A stretch of DNA of 42,214 nt from an uncultured Saprospiraceae bacterium (GCA_938007965.1 CALLMH010000022.1:1-42214), one strand, 5' to 3'; numbered from the stretch's first letter, positions 1 to 9,350 are shown. Notes: generated by a model not told the origin, from the sequence alone. Made by a program: numbers and translations.

Positions 1-52
1 TGGTCTACACTCAATTCCTTTTTTCAACTCCCTATATTATATATATCTTTCT

Positions 53-60
53 TACATTTG
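53..60 (+). promoter_or_regulatory. candidate -7 element for thrS
   Basis: TACATTTG matches the Bacteroidota sigma-A -7 consensus TAnnTTTG and would start transcription near position 67, giving a leader of roughly 95 nt before thrS. No good TTG/TTTG sits 19-21 nt upstream, so the -33 half is weak. I saw no T-box-like element in the leader. Confidence 0.4.
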
Positions 61-163
61 CAGGCTAATATTTTATATAAAGTATTCTAGTGGGAGTTCT
101 GTAAAAAGGAATATTCATAATATGAAATTACTACCTACGGAAACGCTATAAGTTTAAAAAGTT

Positions 164-2083
164 ATGATAAAAATCACTCTACCAGACGGCTCAATTAGAG
201 AATATTCTGAGGGTACCTCAGCGATGGATGTAGCACTCTCAATCAGTGAGGGATTAGCTAGAAACGTACTGTCAGCCACTGTAAATGGTGAAGTATGGGA
301 TGCGAAAAGACCGATAAAGGAAGATGCCACTCTAACGCTTCATACGTGGAGAGATACTGAAGGTAAAGCTACATTCTGGCATTCGTCAGCACACTTGATG
401 GCAGAAGCATTAGAAGCGTTATATCCAGGGATAAAGCTGGGAATAGGCCCAGCAATCGATAAAGGATTCTACTATGATGTAGATGCAGGCGATTATACGT
501 TTACCCCAGCAGATCTTCCAAAGATAGAAGAGAAGATGAAAGAACTGGCCCGTACGAAATCTGATTTTGTAAGAAAAGATGTCTCTAAAGCGGAAGCAAT
601 CGAATATTTTACGGAGAAGGGAGATCAATATAAATTAGAACTGATCGACGGTCTGGATGATGGTACGATTACTTTCTATACGCAGGGAGGATTTACAGAT
701 CTATGTAGAGGACCACACATTCCTAATACAGCGCCGATAAAAGCTGTAAAACTTATGAGTTTGGCGGGTGCGTACTGGAGAGGTGATGAGACGAGACAGC
801 AGATGACTAGGATCTATGGTATTACTTTCCCAAAGGCGAAAGAACTGACAGAATATCTCGTATTACTAGAAGAGGCAAAGAAACGAGATCACAGAAAACT
901 GGGTGCAGAACTTGAGCTATTTATGTTTTCAGAGAAGGTAGGGTCAGGACTTCCGATGTGGCTTCCAAAAGGTACTCAGCTAAGATCTAGATTAGAGAAT
1001 TTCTTAAAAGAAGAGCAAGAAAAAAGAGGCTATCAGATGGTAGTAACACCACATATAGGTCATAAGCATCTGTACGAAACTTCTGGGCACTATGAGAAAT
1101 ACGGTGAGGATAGTTTCCAACCAATAAAGACTCCAAGAGAAGGTGAAGAATTCTTATTGAAGCCGATGAACTGCCCTCATCACTGTGAGATATTCGCACA
1201 TAGACCGCATTCTTACAAAGAGCTACCTATCAGGATTGCAGAATTCGGAACGGTATACAGGTATGAGCAAAGTGGAGAGTTGCATGGATTGAGCAGGGTG
1301 AGAGGATTTACGCAAGATGATGCGCATATATTCTGTACAGAGGCACAACTGAAATCAGAATTTTTAAACGTGCTGGACCTTACGACTACAGTATTGACTA
1401 AGATGGGTTTTGATAATTTTACGGCACAGATATCACTTAGGGATCCTAATAATCCCGACAAGTATATAGGTACGGATGCGAATTGGGAAGCTGCACAGTC
1501 TGCCATCATAGAAGCTACTGCAGAGGTGGAACTAGAAACTGTACAGGTAGAAGGTGAGGCGGCATTCTATGGTCCGAAGCTGGACTTCATGATCAAAGAT
1601 GCATTGGGCAGATCTTGGCAACTCGGTACGATACAGGTGGACTATAACCTTCCTGATAGATTCGAACTAGAATATACAGGATCTGATAATGCGGCGCACA
1701 GACCGGTAATGATACATCGAGCACCTTTTGGATCACTAGAAAGATTCATCTCTATACTGATCGAGCATACTGGAGGCAAATTTCCACTTTGGCTAGCGCC
1801 TGATCAGTTTGCCATACTACCTATAGCTGATAGGTTGAATGATTATGCTGAAGAGATAAAAACCGAACTGGCTAAATACGATATCAGAGGAGTCGTAGAT
1901 GATAGAAGTGAAGGAATAGGAAGAAAAATCCGAGATACAGAATTGAAAAAAATCCCCTTCATGCTGATTATTGGTGACAATGAAAAAGAAGCCAATACTG
2001 TGAGCGTAAGAAAACAAGGAGAAGGAGACATAGGAAGTATGACGATAGAAGAGTTTGCCAATTATTTTAACGAGCAGCTGTAA
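164..2083 (+). CDS. thrS: threonine--tRNA ligase
   Basis: Charges tRNA-Thr with threonine in the cytoplasm. The 639-aa length is typical of full-size bacterial ThrRS. Residues 1-60 form the TGS domain. The editing domain follows, with H73 and H77 (HSSAH) and the C181/H185 pair (DLCRGPH) that clear Ser-tRNA. The class II catalytic core begins near 245: C337 in MNCPHH is the first zinc ligand, motif 2 lies at about 361-391 including H388, and motif 3 ([11 protein letters not shown]) follows. The C-terminal ~100 residues are the anticodon-binding domain. The ATG at 164 gives the standard N-terminus MIKITLPDG. The infC-rpmI-rplT cluster that often follows thrS is absent; a non-coding gap follows instead. 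All key residues I looked for are present. Confidence 0.98.
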   Translation: MIKITLPDGSIREYSEGTSAMDVALSISEGLARNVLSATVNGEVWDAKRPIKEDATLTLHTWRDTEGKATFWHSSAHLMAEALEALYPGIKLGIGPAIDKGFYYDVDAGDYTFTPADLPKIEEKMKELARTKSDFVRKDVSKAEAIEYFTEKGDQYKLELIDGLDDGTITFYTQGGFTDLCRGPHIPNTAPIKAVKLMSLAGAYWRGDETRQQMTRIYGITFPKAKELTEYLVLLEEAKKRDHRKLGAELELFMFSEKVGSGLPMWLPKGTQLRSRLENFLKEEQEKRGYQMVVTPHIGHKHLYETSGHYEKYGEDSFQPIKTPREGEEFLLKPMNCPHHCEIFAHRPHSYKELPIRIAEFGTVYRYEQSGELHGLSRVRGFTQDDAHIFCTEAQLKSEFLNVLDLTTTVLTKMGFDNFTAQISLRDPNNPDKYIGTDANWEAAQSAIIEATAEVELETVQVEGEAAFYGPKLDFMIKDALGRSWQLGTIQVDYNLPDRFELEYTGSDNAAHRPVMIHRAPFGSLERFISILIEHTGGKFPLWLAPDQFAILPIADRLNDYAEEIKTELAKYDIRGVVDDRSEGIGRKIRDTELKKIPFMLIIGDNEKEANTVSVRKQGEGDIGSMTIEEFANYFNEQL

Positions 2084-2278
2084 ATGTTAGGTCTTTTGGT
2101 ATAGTCTTTGACCATTAAATATGTAATGAATAAATGCAGTATTTATATATTCTATGAAGAAGTGAAAGTGGATATTGTATCTGAGTAATCTGCAACTAGT
2201 TGATAACAAAGAACATAAAAAATTTATTTTTTTATATATAAATGAAACTAATATATATCTAAAACGTTATTGATATTG

Positions 2279-2309
2279 TTTGGTTAAATAACAAAGTATA
2301 CTAACTTTG
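2279..2309 (+). promoter_or_regulatory. strong Bacteroidota-type promoter in the thrS-yidD gap
   Basis: TTTG at 2279-2282, a 19-nt spacer, then TAACTTTG at 2302-2309. This is a full match to the TTTG-N19-TAnnTTTG promoter described for Bacteroides and relatives. Transcription would begin around 2316. No sizeable ORF lies downstream before the terminator at 2488, so it probably drives an RNA gene. Confidence 0.7.
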
Positions 2310-2315
2310 CAATCC

Positions 2316-2517
2316 GAAGGTGATAATTATTTCAGCAAAAGAGCTGTATATTTCATATCTTCGTAACACGATTATAGACATAATGAATTGACTTTAATGC
2401 TTTCCCGAGATAGTGGAAAGATCAAAATATAGTAAGGTAATCTTACAGAAGAAGTAGTTTTCTTATTTTGAGACCTTAGTCGAAAGAGCCTGAGTTTGAT
2501 AGCAAACTCGGGCTTTT
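2316..2517 (+). ncRNA. candidate ~200-nt small RNA, class unknown
   Basis: The interval is bounded by a consensus promoter (TTTG-N19-TAACTTTG) and a strong intrinsic terminator, and has no sizeable ORF. Possible internal pairings are CGAAG (2315-2319) with CTTCG (2359-2363), CTTTCC with GGAAAG near 2400-2420, and GTAAG with CTTAC near 2432-2446. The size fits a 6S-like RNA, but I cannot recognise the 6S open-bubble consensus. The sequence is clearly not SRP RNA, and I see no sign of tmRNA or RNase P RNA. Ends are inferred from promoter and terminator positions. Confidence 0.5.
2488..2517 (+). terminator. intrinsic terminator of the candidate small RNA
   Basis: An 11-bp stem (GCCTGAGTTTG with CAAACTCGGGC, one G-T pair) closes a 4-nt loop ATAG and is followed by TTTT. 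It lies about 400 bp after thrS and about 200 bp after the promoter at 2279. Confidence 0.85.
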
Positions 2518-2528
2518 CGCATTTAAGC

Positions 2529-2640
2529 GTGGCTTGATCACCGATCAAACGCGCGACAAGGAATCTATTGTAGCTTGGCTTTTGAAAAAAACATGCGGGA
2601 TAGATTACGCCAAAGTGGCTTGATCACTGATCAAACGCGC
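2529..2640. repeat. two copies of a 26-bp palindromic repeat
   Basis: Copies at 2529-2554 and 2615-2640 match at 25 of 26 positions (GTGGCTTGATCAC then C or T, then GATCAAACGCGC). Each contains an inverted repeat, TTGATC and GATCAA around a 3-nt centre, with extra GCGT/ACGC pairing at the edges of the first copy. Start-to-start spacing is 86 bp. The single difference lies in the loop, which keeps the stem intact. No T-run follows either copy, so they are not simple terminators. Confidence 0.75.
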
Positions 2641-2665
2641 TTAATTCAACCAAAAACATCTGATT

Positions 2666-2767
2666 ATGAACAATCACCTTATTTTCTATATCGTAATTAG
2701 TACTGCAAGTACATTGCTAGCGGGTCTTCTTTATTTTTTAAATCGAAGAGAAAAGAAGAAAGTATAA
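2666..2767 (+). CDS. possible 33-aa single-pass membrane protein
   Basis: A short ATG...TAA frame encodes MNNHLIFYIVISTASTLLAG followed by LLYFLNRREKKKV. It has one hydrophobic segment (residues 4-25) followed by a strongly basic tail, the layout of an inner-membrane miniprotein with the tail in the cytoplasm. It starts 25 bp after the second palindromic repeat and ends 3 bp before the convergent yidD stop. I do not recognise a family. Because the length is small it could be chance, though the clean hydrophobic/basic division argues mildly for a real gene. Confidence 0.4.
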   Translation: MNNHLIFYIVISTASTLLAGLLYFLNRREKKKV

Positions 2768-2770
2768 AAC

Positions 2771-2998
2771 TTACTTTCTAGGTATAGGGTCTTCTCCATG
2801 ATCGCCCCAAGGATGACATCTACCTATACGTTTTATGCCGATCCATGTACCACGGAGGATGCCCCATTCGTCTATTGCTTGTAGCATGTAGTGTGAGCAT
2901 GATGGCGTGTATCTGCAGCTCGGACCGAGTATAGGAGATATAAACCACTGATATAGTTTAATAGGAAACGTATACATTTTTTTAATTACCCTAGTCAT
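2771..2998 (-). CDS. yidD: membrane protein insertion efficiency factor YidD
   Basis: A 75-aa protein with the full YidD signature: an N-terminal amphipathic stretch (KLYQWFISPILG), the cysteine core CRYTPSCSHYMLQAI and the end RCHPWGDHGEDPIP. YidD is a small peripheral inner-membrane protein that assists insertion of membrane proteins together with YidC. The usual rnpA-rpmH-yidC neighbours are absent; instead its start overlaps the end of a DUF6702 gene by 8 bp, suggesting co-transcription and translational coupling. Length and motifs are normal. Confidence 0.96.
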   Translation of the reverse strand: MTRVIKKMYTFPIKLYQWFISPILGPSCRYTPSCSHYMLQAIDEWGILRGTWIGIKRIGRCHPWGDHGEDPIPRK

Positions 2999-3503
2999 AC
3001 ATTTCTATGTTTTCGGAAGTCTTGCCTATTGTAAATAATATATCCTCAACACGTTTTTTATCCAATTGGATATTGGTCATGTTTTTTTGATCATCAAATA
3101 AATCGATCATAATATTATTAGTGATGGATATCGTAGAAAAAGAGGGAACGTCTAATACCTCTAGATAGCACCAAACGGCAGCCAAATCGTCCGAGGGCTC
3201 TTTTCCTAAAAATTGTGGAACGACCTTTTCATCATTGATCTCGATCACGAGATGCTCCAAAATATAAGCGTGGATACTATCTTCTGCGTCTTTACTTTCT
3301 TTTCGAGTGCAGATGCGCAAAGTGTCACCTGCTGTAGGTTGCAATGCCAACTCCAAATCATCGATAAACATATTCATCGTGATTTGGAGGGATTCCTCTT
3401 TTGTATTATAATTGATAGTACTCTTACTCAAATGAAACTCATGTGCCTCTGATACCGGCCCAAGATTCATAAAAGGCAATAGAAAAATAAAGATGATATT
3501 CAT
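2991..3503 (-). CDS. DUF6702-family exported protein
   Basis: A 170-aa protein starting with a hydrophobic signal segment (MNIIFIFLLPFMNLGPVSEA), so probably secreted to the periplasm or envelope. The mature part begins HEFHLSKSTINYNTKEESLQ and continues with an ITMNMFIDDLELAL stretch. This resembles the DUF6702 family of Bacteroidota, which typically opens with a HxFYxSxTxIxYNxxxxxLEI-type strand pattern. The function of that family is unknown. It overlaps yidD by 8 bp and appears to be the first gene of that pair. No catalytic motif is visible. The family call is from pattern memory, not a search. Confidence 0.75.
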   Translation of the reverse strand: MNIIFIFLLPFMNLGPVSEAHEFHLSKSTINYNTKEESLQITMNMFIDDLELALQPTAGDTLRICTRKESKDAEDSIHAYILEHLVIEINDEKVVPQFLGKEPSDDLAAVWCYLEVLDVPSFSTISITNNIMIDLFDDQKNMTNIQLDKKRVEDILFTIGKTSENIEMYD

Positions 3504-3580
3504 ACGATAATGCTAGTCAATGTAATTAATGATATAGCGACGAAAATGATTCCTTAATTGTATCCAAAATAGCAAAACGA

Positions 3581-4633
3581 TTATAAACCTAATAGACGAT
3601 CTAGGTAGTCATTGTCCACTTCAGTACCTGCAAAATCATCGAAAGCTTTTTCTGTTACTTCTATGATGTGATCTTGGATGAATGGTGCTCCTTCTCTTGC
3701 TCCCTGTTCTGGGGATTTTATACAGCACTCCCATTCCATCACAGCCCAACCGTCGAATCCATGCTTAGACAGCTTAGTGAATATACTTCGGAAGTCTACC
3801 TGACCGTCTCCTAGAGATCTAAATCTCCCAGCCCGATCAGCCCAACCTTGGTAGCCGCCATAGACACCTTGTCTACCCGTAGGGTTAAACTCTGCGTCTT
3901 TTACGTGGAAGGCTTTGATTCGCTCATGGTAGATATCAATGTATTCTAGATAATCCAACTGCTGTAATATGAAGTGACTTGGATCATAAAGAAGACATGC
4001 ACGGCTGTGGTTATTGACTTCTTTTAGAAACATCTCATAACTGATACCGTCGTGGAGGTCTTCTCCTGGATGTACTTCATAGCATACATCTACACCGCAT
4101 TCATCGAAGTGGTTCAATATAGGTAACCATCGATCTGCCAATTCTTTAAATCCTCGCTCGACTAGTCCGTTGGGTCTTTGTGGCCAAGGATACATCGTCT
4201 GCCATAGGAGCGCACCACTAAATGTAGCATGACTCCTGAGATCGAGATGTTGACTCGCTGATCCAGCATACCTCACTTGTTGTTTGGCCCATTCTGTTCT
4301 TTCGGATGGCTTACCCTTTACCGCGTCAGGTGCGAATCCGTCAAACATAGTATCATAAGCAGGATTTACGGCTACGAGTTGCCCTTGTAAGTGAGTACTC
4401 AGTTCGGTAATTTCTAGACCATAGTCACCGATTTTGCCCTTGAGTTCGTCACAGTATGTTTTACTCTCTGATGCAGTTTTTAGATCTATTAATCGGGATT
4501 CCCATGTTGGTATTTGTATACCTTTATATCCTAAATCAGCGGCCCATTGACAGATTGACTCTAGACTATTAAACGGGGCTTCGTCTCCCATAAATTGGGC
4601 TAAAAATATTGCAGGTCCTTTTATTGTTTTCAT
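3581..4633 (-). CDS. sugar phosphate isomerase/epimerase-like TIM-barrel protein
   Basis: A 350-aa protein of the AP-endonuclease-2/xylose-isomerase-like TIM-barrel superfamily. The expected metal-ligand strands are visible in order: Glu and His in CYEVHPGEDLHDG, Asp and His in LLYDPSHF, His and Asp in FHVKDAEF, and a final Glu in AVMEWEC. The opening strand GPAIFLAQFMGD and IQIPTWE is typical of cytoplasmic members, and no signal peptide is seen. Relatives isomerise or epimerise sugars or act on inositol-type polyols; the substrate cannot be told here. It lies downstream of a Gfo/Idh/MocA dehydrogenase on the same strand, a pairing common in sugar or inositol catabolism. The 266-bp gap between them suggests they need not form one tight operon. 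Confidence 0.87.
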   Translation of the reverse strand: MKTIKGPAIFLAQFMGDEAPFNSLESICQWAADLGYKGIQIPTWESRLIDLKTASESKTYCDELKGKIGDYGLEITELSTHLQGQLVAVNPAYDTMFDGFAPDAVKGKPSERTEWAKQQVRYAGSASQHLDLRSHATFSGALLWQTMYPWPQRPNGLVERGFKELADRWLPILNHFDECGVDVCYEVHPGEDLHDGISYEMFLKEVNNHSRACLLYDPSHFILQQLDYLEYIDIYHERIKAFHVKDAEFNPTGRQGVYGGYQGWADRAGRFRSLGDGQVDFRSIFTKLSKHGFDGWAVMEWECCIKSPEQGAREGAPFIQDHIIEVTEKAFDDFAGTEVDNDYLDRLLGL

Positions 4634-4899
4634 CTTTAATCTTTGTTGTTTTATTTCGAATAATGATTTCTACGGGAGATGATTATTTTTGATGGTATTG
4701 ATGGCTCTATGTAGAATGCTAAGGTCTAATTGGTATTAAATCCTAAACATCCAAAAAAGTACAATCAACTTAAATTTCTATAACCAATTTCATTTCAGAT
4801 TGTCATTCTTCTTGAGCGATTTGGTAATTAATCAAGATTGATTGCTTTAATACTGAAATCATAAGAGATCTAGTAAAGCATCTAGATAATCTGACCCAT

Positions 4900-6054
4900 T
4901 TACATCGACACCCACTTCACATCTTCTGTATTTCCACTTTCTATTACCTTATCTATGAATCTCATACCTCTTACTCCATCTTCGACGGTCGGAAAATCAG
5001 TATACATAGGGTCTACATCTACACCATCTACTCTTGCTTGGATACATTTGGCCACATTACGATAGATATTACCGAATGCTTCGAGATACCCCTCTGGATG
5101 ACCTGCAGGGATTCTTGTATGTGCTTCTGATTCTGGATAGAGTGGTCCTACACCTGTCCTACGAAGTTCTGTTGGCTTATCTAACCACTTCACCTTAAGA
5201 GTATTGGGCTCCATTTGGCTCCATGCCAATCCACCTTTCTCGCCATAGACTCGGATGTTGAGATCATTTTCTTCGCCGGCACTGATTTGACTGGCATGAA
5301 GGATACCACGAGCACCATTATCGAATCGCAAGAGAACATTCCCATCATCGTCTAACTTTCTACCCTCTACGATGATACTAATATCTGCACAGAGCTGAGT
5401 GATTTTGAGTCCTGTGATGTATTCTGCGAGATTTTCAGCATGTGTTCCTATATCGCCCATGGCACCAGCTTTACCAGATTTTTTGGGATCTGTACGCCAT
5501 GCGGCTTGTTTCTGATCGCTACTTTCGAGAAGTGTAGATAGCCATCCTTGAGGATATTCTACGACTACTTTTCTGATTGCTCCCAATTCTCCATGCTTGA
5601 TCATCTGCTTGGCTTGTTTGACCATCGGATATCCAGTATAATTGTGGGTCAGAGCGAAGATTAGACCAGTTTCTTTCACTGTTTTTTCTAGGTCTAGCGC
5701 TTCTGTCATGTCAAAGCATAAAGGCTTGTCACTCACTACATGAAAGCCGTTGTCAAGCGCCATTTTCGCTGGACCATAATGCATGTGATTCGGTGTCACT
5801 ATGCTTACGAAGTCCATTCTCTGATCGGAAGGAAGGGCTTTTTCTTTTTCTATCATTTCAGAATAGCTTCCATAGACACGATTCGGGTCTAGATAAAAAT
5901 CTTCTCCTGACAAACGTGATTTATCTGGGTTACTACTGAATGCACCACAGACGAGCTCTATCTGACCGTCAATAGCGGCAGCCATTCTGTGTACTGCACC
6001 GATGAAAGCACCTCGACCACCACCAATCATTCCCATTCTTATTTTTCTTGACAT
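4900..6054 (-). CDS. Gfo/Idh/MocA family NAD(P)-dependent oxidoreductase
   Basis: A 384-aa cytoplasmic dehydrogenase. The N-terminal Rossmann fold shows [12 protein letters not shown] for dinucleotide binding, then the conserved Asp-Lys-Pro of [10 protein letters not shown] (EKP in many relatives), whose lysine is catalytic. The C-terminal alpha/beta domain carries [16 protein letters not shown], with the Asp-x-x-x-His pair typical of the substrate site. The family oxidises or reduces sugars, inositols and their derivatives. Neighbours (TIM-barrel isomerase and HAD phosphatase on the same strand) support a carbohydrate role, but the substrate is unknown. Length is usual for the Bacteroidota subgroup. 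Confidence 0.92.
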   Translation of the reverse strand: MSRKIRMGMIGGGRGAFIGAVHRMAAAIDGQIELVCGAFSSNPDKSRLSGEDFYLDPNRVYGSYSEMIEKEKALPSDQRMDFVSIVTPNHMHYGPAKMALDNGFHVVSDKPLCFDMTEALDLEKTVKETGLIFALTHNYTGYPMVKQAKQMIKHGELGAIRKVVVEYPQGWLSTLLESSDQKQAAWRTDPKKSGKAGAMGDIGTHAENLAEYITGLKITQLCADISIIVEGRKLDDDGNVLLRFDNGARGILHASQISAGEENDLNIRVYGEKGGLAWSQMEPNTLKVKWLDKPTELRRTGVGPLYPESEAHTRIPAGHPEGYLEAFGNIYRNVAKCIQARVDGVDVDPMYTDFPTVEDGVRGMRFIDKVIESGNTEDVKWVSM

Positions 6055-6153
6055 ATTTTCTTGTTTTTTATAATGGACAACAAGCAGCTGTTTATATTAT
6101 TACCCGAAAATATGAAATAGAAATTGATCTATTGCTAGATTTCAAGATAAAGC

Positions 6154-6804
6154 TTATGATAATCCTGATATAAAATCTATCAATGACGAATCATAACTAT
6201 TTATATATTTACAACACGGAGGTAGATCGGATACACTGTGAGAAGATAATACTCCGATGACTTTCATCTCGGCATTGATCGCAGCGCTCACACCCGCATG
6301 AGAATCTTCGAATACGAGACATTCGCTATGATTAGACTGGAGGTTTTCTGCACTCATCTGGTATACTTGTGGGTCTGGCTTATGTGCAGTCACATCCTCA
6401 CTCGCTAGAGTAGAGCCGAAGAAAGACCTTATACCTAGCGTATCTAAGATCAGATCCATATTAGCTATCGGGGCGGACGTAGCCACTCCTAGTTTGTATT
6501 TTCGATCTACGAGTTCATTTAGGAAATCTTGAAATCCGGCGATCGGATCTACGTGCTCTGCATAGATCTCTCTGAATAGTCCTTCCTTTTCATCTTCGAA
6601 TGATTGGAGTTCTTCACCTGCAATGGTCCGCTTTAAGAAATGAGAAAATATATAACTGTTGCTTTTGCCATACATATGTGCGGCATATTCTTGTTCGGAA
6701 GGATTTAGCCCTCTTTTTTTGAAAAAAGCCTGAAAAGCTATGGAGTGATAGGGATTAGTGTGACATATTACACCATCCATATCAAATATTATCGTATCAA
6801 TCAT
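6154..6804 (-). CDS. HAD-superfamily phosphatase, beta-phosphoglucomutase-like
   Basis: A HAD hydrolase with motif I DMDGVIC (two catalytic Asp), a helical cap domain, motif II near GVATSAP, the motif III lysine in HKPDPQVY, and motif IV in VFEDSHAGV. Such enzymes dephosphorylate sugar phosphates or interconvert glucose phosphates. I place the start at the internal Met giving MIDTIIFDMDGV, the usual N-terminus; an in-frame ATG at 6831 would add nine residues (MSTNSYLSN) with no family counterpart. The gene is 99 bp upstream of the Gfo/Idh/MocA gene on the same strand and may act on the same sugar route. Phosphatase versus mutase cannot be settled by eye. Confidence 0.85.
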   Translation of the reverse strand: MIDTIIFDMDGVICHTNPYHSIAFQAFFKKRGLNPSEQEYAAHMYGKSNSYIFSHFLKRTIAGEELQSFEDEKEGLFREIYAEHVDPIAGFQDFLNELVDRKYKLGVATSAPIANMDLILDTLGIRSFFGSTLASEDVTAHKPDPQVYQMSAENLQSNHSECLVFEDSHAGVSAAINAEMKVIGVLSSHSVSDLPPCCKYINSYDSSLIDFISGLS

Positions 6805-6904
6805 ATTGCTAAGGTAGCTATTGGTTGACATTTAAGCGTACCTTCTCTTTCTATTTTAGTCAACTTCACAATTAAATAATATATTAGCAGTCAAAAATTA
6901 TCAT

Positions 6905-7459
6905 ATGGCATTAGATATAGGAACACTCGCATCAAAAGCGAACGACTACAAGCAAATTCTTGAAAACACAATCGAATACAGGAAAAAGTGGGATAAATCC
7001 ATGAAACCCGTTATTATGAAAACGTTGAAAGAGATATTGAAACAGACAGGAATCAAGGGTAAAATCAATGAGCAGGCTAACATAGAAAATCTAGAAGCTA
7101 TCGTACTGGACTTAGGAAGATCAGCAAGCGGAATAAGTGAAAATTTGGAAAACACCGATATCAAACGTGCGATGATCAAGAGTAACGGAGCTCTTATTTA
7201 TCAGCAATTGTTCAATGGTAAGGTGATGATCATGACTGTATCTCCATATATCGAGGGATACGGCGAACCAAAGCCACCAAAGCCTCTTGAAATACTAAGA
7301 CCAGATGAATTGACTGCAGCTTTCATCATACGTCATGTCGAAGTATTCCTAAAGGAAATTACAGAATGGGAAGACTACGATGATGACGAACCATCGCAGA
7401 AAGCGGCATTCAACCCTATCGGGTTCAATAGGCAAGCAATAATGGAAGAAGACGCATAA
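6905..7459 (+). CDS. conserved hypothetical protein, unknown function
   Basis: A 184-aa soluble protein with no signal peptide or membrane segment. The first ~65 residues are helical and lysine-rich, then comes a mixed region with KVMIMTVSPYIEGYGEPKPP and a proline-rich turn, and the tail is acidic (EWEDYDDDEPSQ). I do not recognise a named family, although the composition looks like a stably kept cytoplasmic protein. It stands alone between divergent and convergent minus-strand genes and has its own strong terminator, so it is probably monocistronic. No catalytic motif is visible. Confidence 0.8.
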   Translation: MALDIGTLASKANDYKQILENTIEYRKKWDKSMKPVIMKTLKEILKQTGIKGKINEQANIENLEAIVLDLGRSASGISENLENTDIKRAMIKSNGALIYQQLFNGKVMIMTVSPYIEGYGEPKPPKPLEILRPDELTAAFIIRHVEVFLKEITEWEDYDDDEPSQKAAFNPIGFNRQAIMEEDA

Positions 7460-7484
7460 TCGTATCAAATAATAAAGCTAAAGG

Positions 7485-7516
7485 AAGGTCCAAAGTGAAA
7501 ATTTTGGACCTTTTTT
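7485..7516 (+). terminator. intrinsic terminator
   Basis: A perfect 10-bp stem (AAGGTCCAAA with TTTGGACCTT) and 8-nt loop are followed by a run of T. It ends the single-gene unit at 6905-7459. Confidence 0.9.
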
Positions 7517-7718
7517 AGGTGTCATTGACGACTAATAAGGTTCTAAGGTGCAGCTGTAAGTATATATATGGTACCTCGGCATAAAACACAAAAATATTAC
7601 TACTTCTTGAAGAGTATAGGTGCTAATATCTCATAGGCAATAGAGCTCTATAGCGTTCTAGAATTAAAAGATTCTGGCAAATCTGCAATTCAAACGGTCA
7701 TATTTTATAACATCTTAG

Positions 7719-9035
7719 TTATAGACCCTTGGTAAGGCTCTGTACTACTTTGAATTCGCTTAAAAATACTTTGGCTATGACCCTTACCACAGTATATGCA
7801 GGTATGGCTAGGACCATTCCTGCTACACCTCCGATATTGGCCCCTGCAAGGACGATGATGAATATCTCTAATGGATGTGCTTTTACACTTTTCGAGAAAA
7901 TATTAGGCTGCAGAATAAAGTTGTCTAGCAGTTGCATGATAGCAAATACGATAAATACCTTCACCAATAAATAGATCAAAACGGGCTGATCCATGCCTTC
8001 GACGGGGTAGAAGGGCATTTCCAAGTTAGAAGAAATGGTTATTACTGTGGCGAATGCAGCTCCTATTATTGGACCTATATACGGTATGATATTCATCAGA
8101 GCGGCAAAGAATCCGATGAGTAGTGCATTTTTTACACCAAGAATAGACAAAGCGATGGTCACAAATATGGTGATGATTATGACTTGAGCTAATACTCCGA
8201 TGAAGTATCTGATCAGCATAGTGCTCGATTCGTTTACCGCTTGGAGTACTTTTCTCTCATGCTTATCTGGGACTACTCCTGACAGCATGGTGTTAAATAG
8301 TCCCTGCTCTTTTAGAAAGAAGAAAGAGATGAAAAGAACGGACATCAATCCAATTAAAAAATTACCCAACGTCCCTACTAATGACTTGAATAATTGAGGT
8401 ATTATTGATGGATTGAGGAACTCGTATAGGTTCGTCTTTGCTTGCTCGAAGAAGGTAAGTCTTTCTTCTTCTGATTCGTTTGATGTTTCTTTTTGAAGCT
8501 CCGAACCATCGATTTTTATAAGTAGCGTTATATTTTCATTTCTGATGGTGGAGTCCATTACGTATTTAGTAGATAATAGACTATCAATATCTAGCAACTT
8601 AGTTTTTATAAATTGGTCATCGGTTTTTAGTTTTTTATCTACGGGCGTTTCTTCTGCTATAGGAGCTAAGAGACCTTTGTCGGTAGCCCAATTTTCCCAA
8701 TCACTGATTGGTTCTTCTAAGCTTTTGATTAGCGCATTGTAGTCTATCCCTGCAAGCTGTCGTGCTTGTTTGCTGATCGGCGGTATGAAAATGGATGCCA
8801 ATAAGACTAAAATCAGAACAAACCCCACGAGTGTGATACCTGCGGCTAACCCTTTACCAAGATACTTTCTAAGAAAAACAACGACAGGCGCTCCGATCAT
8901 CGAGATCACCCATCCGATGAGGACATATGTGACGATATCACTAAAATTGTACACGATCAGACCGACGATAGCTAAAGGTATAATAGCTAAGAGATATCTA
9001 TTATCGAATTTTGGTGCTTTTCTTAGTTTCGCCAT
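7719..9035 (-). CDS. AI-2E transporter family (TqsA/PerM-like) membrane protein
   Basis: A 438-aa polytopic inner-membrane protein. Hydrophobic segments occur near residues 15-55 and 60-85, then after a soluble loop (about 90-215) come five or so more, including LMNIIPYIGPIIGAAFA, the signature of the family, and the closing VLAIPAYTVVRVIAKVF. Some family members export the autoinducer AI-2 and others act in Na+(Li+)/H+ exchange, so substrate cannot be assigned. The soluble loop is longer than in the shortest relatives. No partner gene is adjacent. Confidence 0.9.
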   Translation of the reverse strand: MAKLRKAPKFDNRYLLAIIPLAIVGLIVYNFSDIVTYVLIGWVISMIGAPVVVFLRKYLGKGLAAGITLVGFVLILVLLASIFIPPISKQARQLAGIDYNALIKSLEEPISDWENWATDKGLLAPIAEETPVDKKLKTDDQFIKTKLLDIDSLLSTKYVMDSTIRNENITLLIKIDGSELQKETSNESEEERLTFFEQAKTNLYEFLNPSIIPQLFKSLVGTLGNFLIGLMSVLFISFFFLKEQGLFNTMLSGVVPDKHERKVLQAVNESSTMLIRYFIGVLAQVIIITIFVTIALSILGVKNALLIGFFAALMNIIPYIGPIIGAAFATVITISSNLEMPFYPVEGMDQPVLIYLLVKVFIVFAIMQLLDNFILQPNIFSKSVKAHPLEIFIIVLAGANIGGVAGMVLAIPAYTVVRVIAKVFLSEFKVVQSLTKGL

Positions 9036-9350
9036 TTGTGAAATTTCAACCTTTTTTAGTAAATATAGATCTTAAAATTAATAAACATTTACTATTCGTG
9101 TAACATCCATAGACAAACATATATACTCACAAGACGAAAAACGAAAAATAGCTGAGCTAGAAAATACTATATTAAGAACCAAATAAGAAGTAATAGCCGA
9201 AAACTATATACATCCTGTTTCTAACCTATCTGAAAAATATATCCACTATATCCCTCAAGAGAAGTGAACTTTGGCATAGATACATGGCTTTATTTAGAAA
9301 CTTTATTAATTCTAATCCATTATCTTTACACACTAATCGACAATTAATAT
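9036..9350. other. 315-bp divergent intergenic region
   Basis: The AT-rich spacer lies between the divergent AI-2E-type gene and hflX and should hold both promoters. A weak -7-like TATCTTTA lies about 30 bp before hflX without a good -33 partner. I see no ORF, repeat or convincing hairpin. Confidence 0.6.

Noticed and set aside
61-163. T-box or other riboswitch in the thrS leader
   Set aside because: The leader is only about 100 nt, with no T-box sequence, specifier stem or antiterminator visible.
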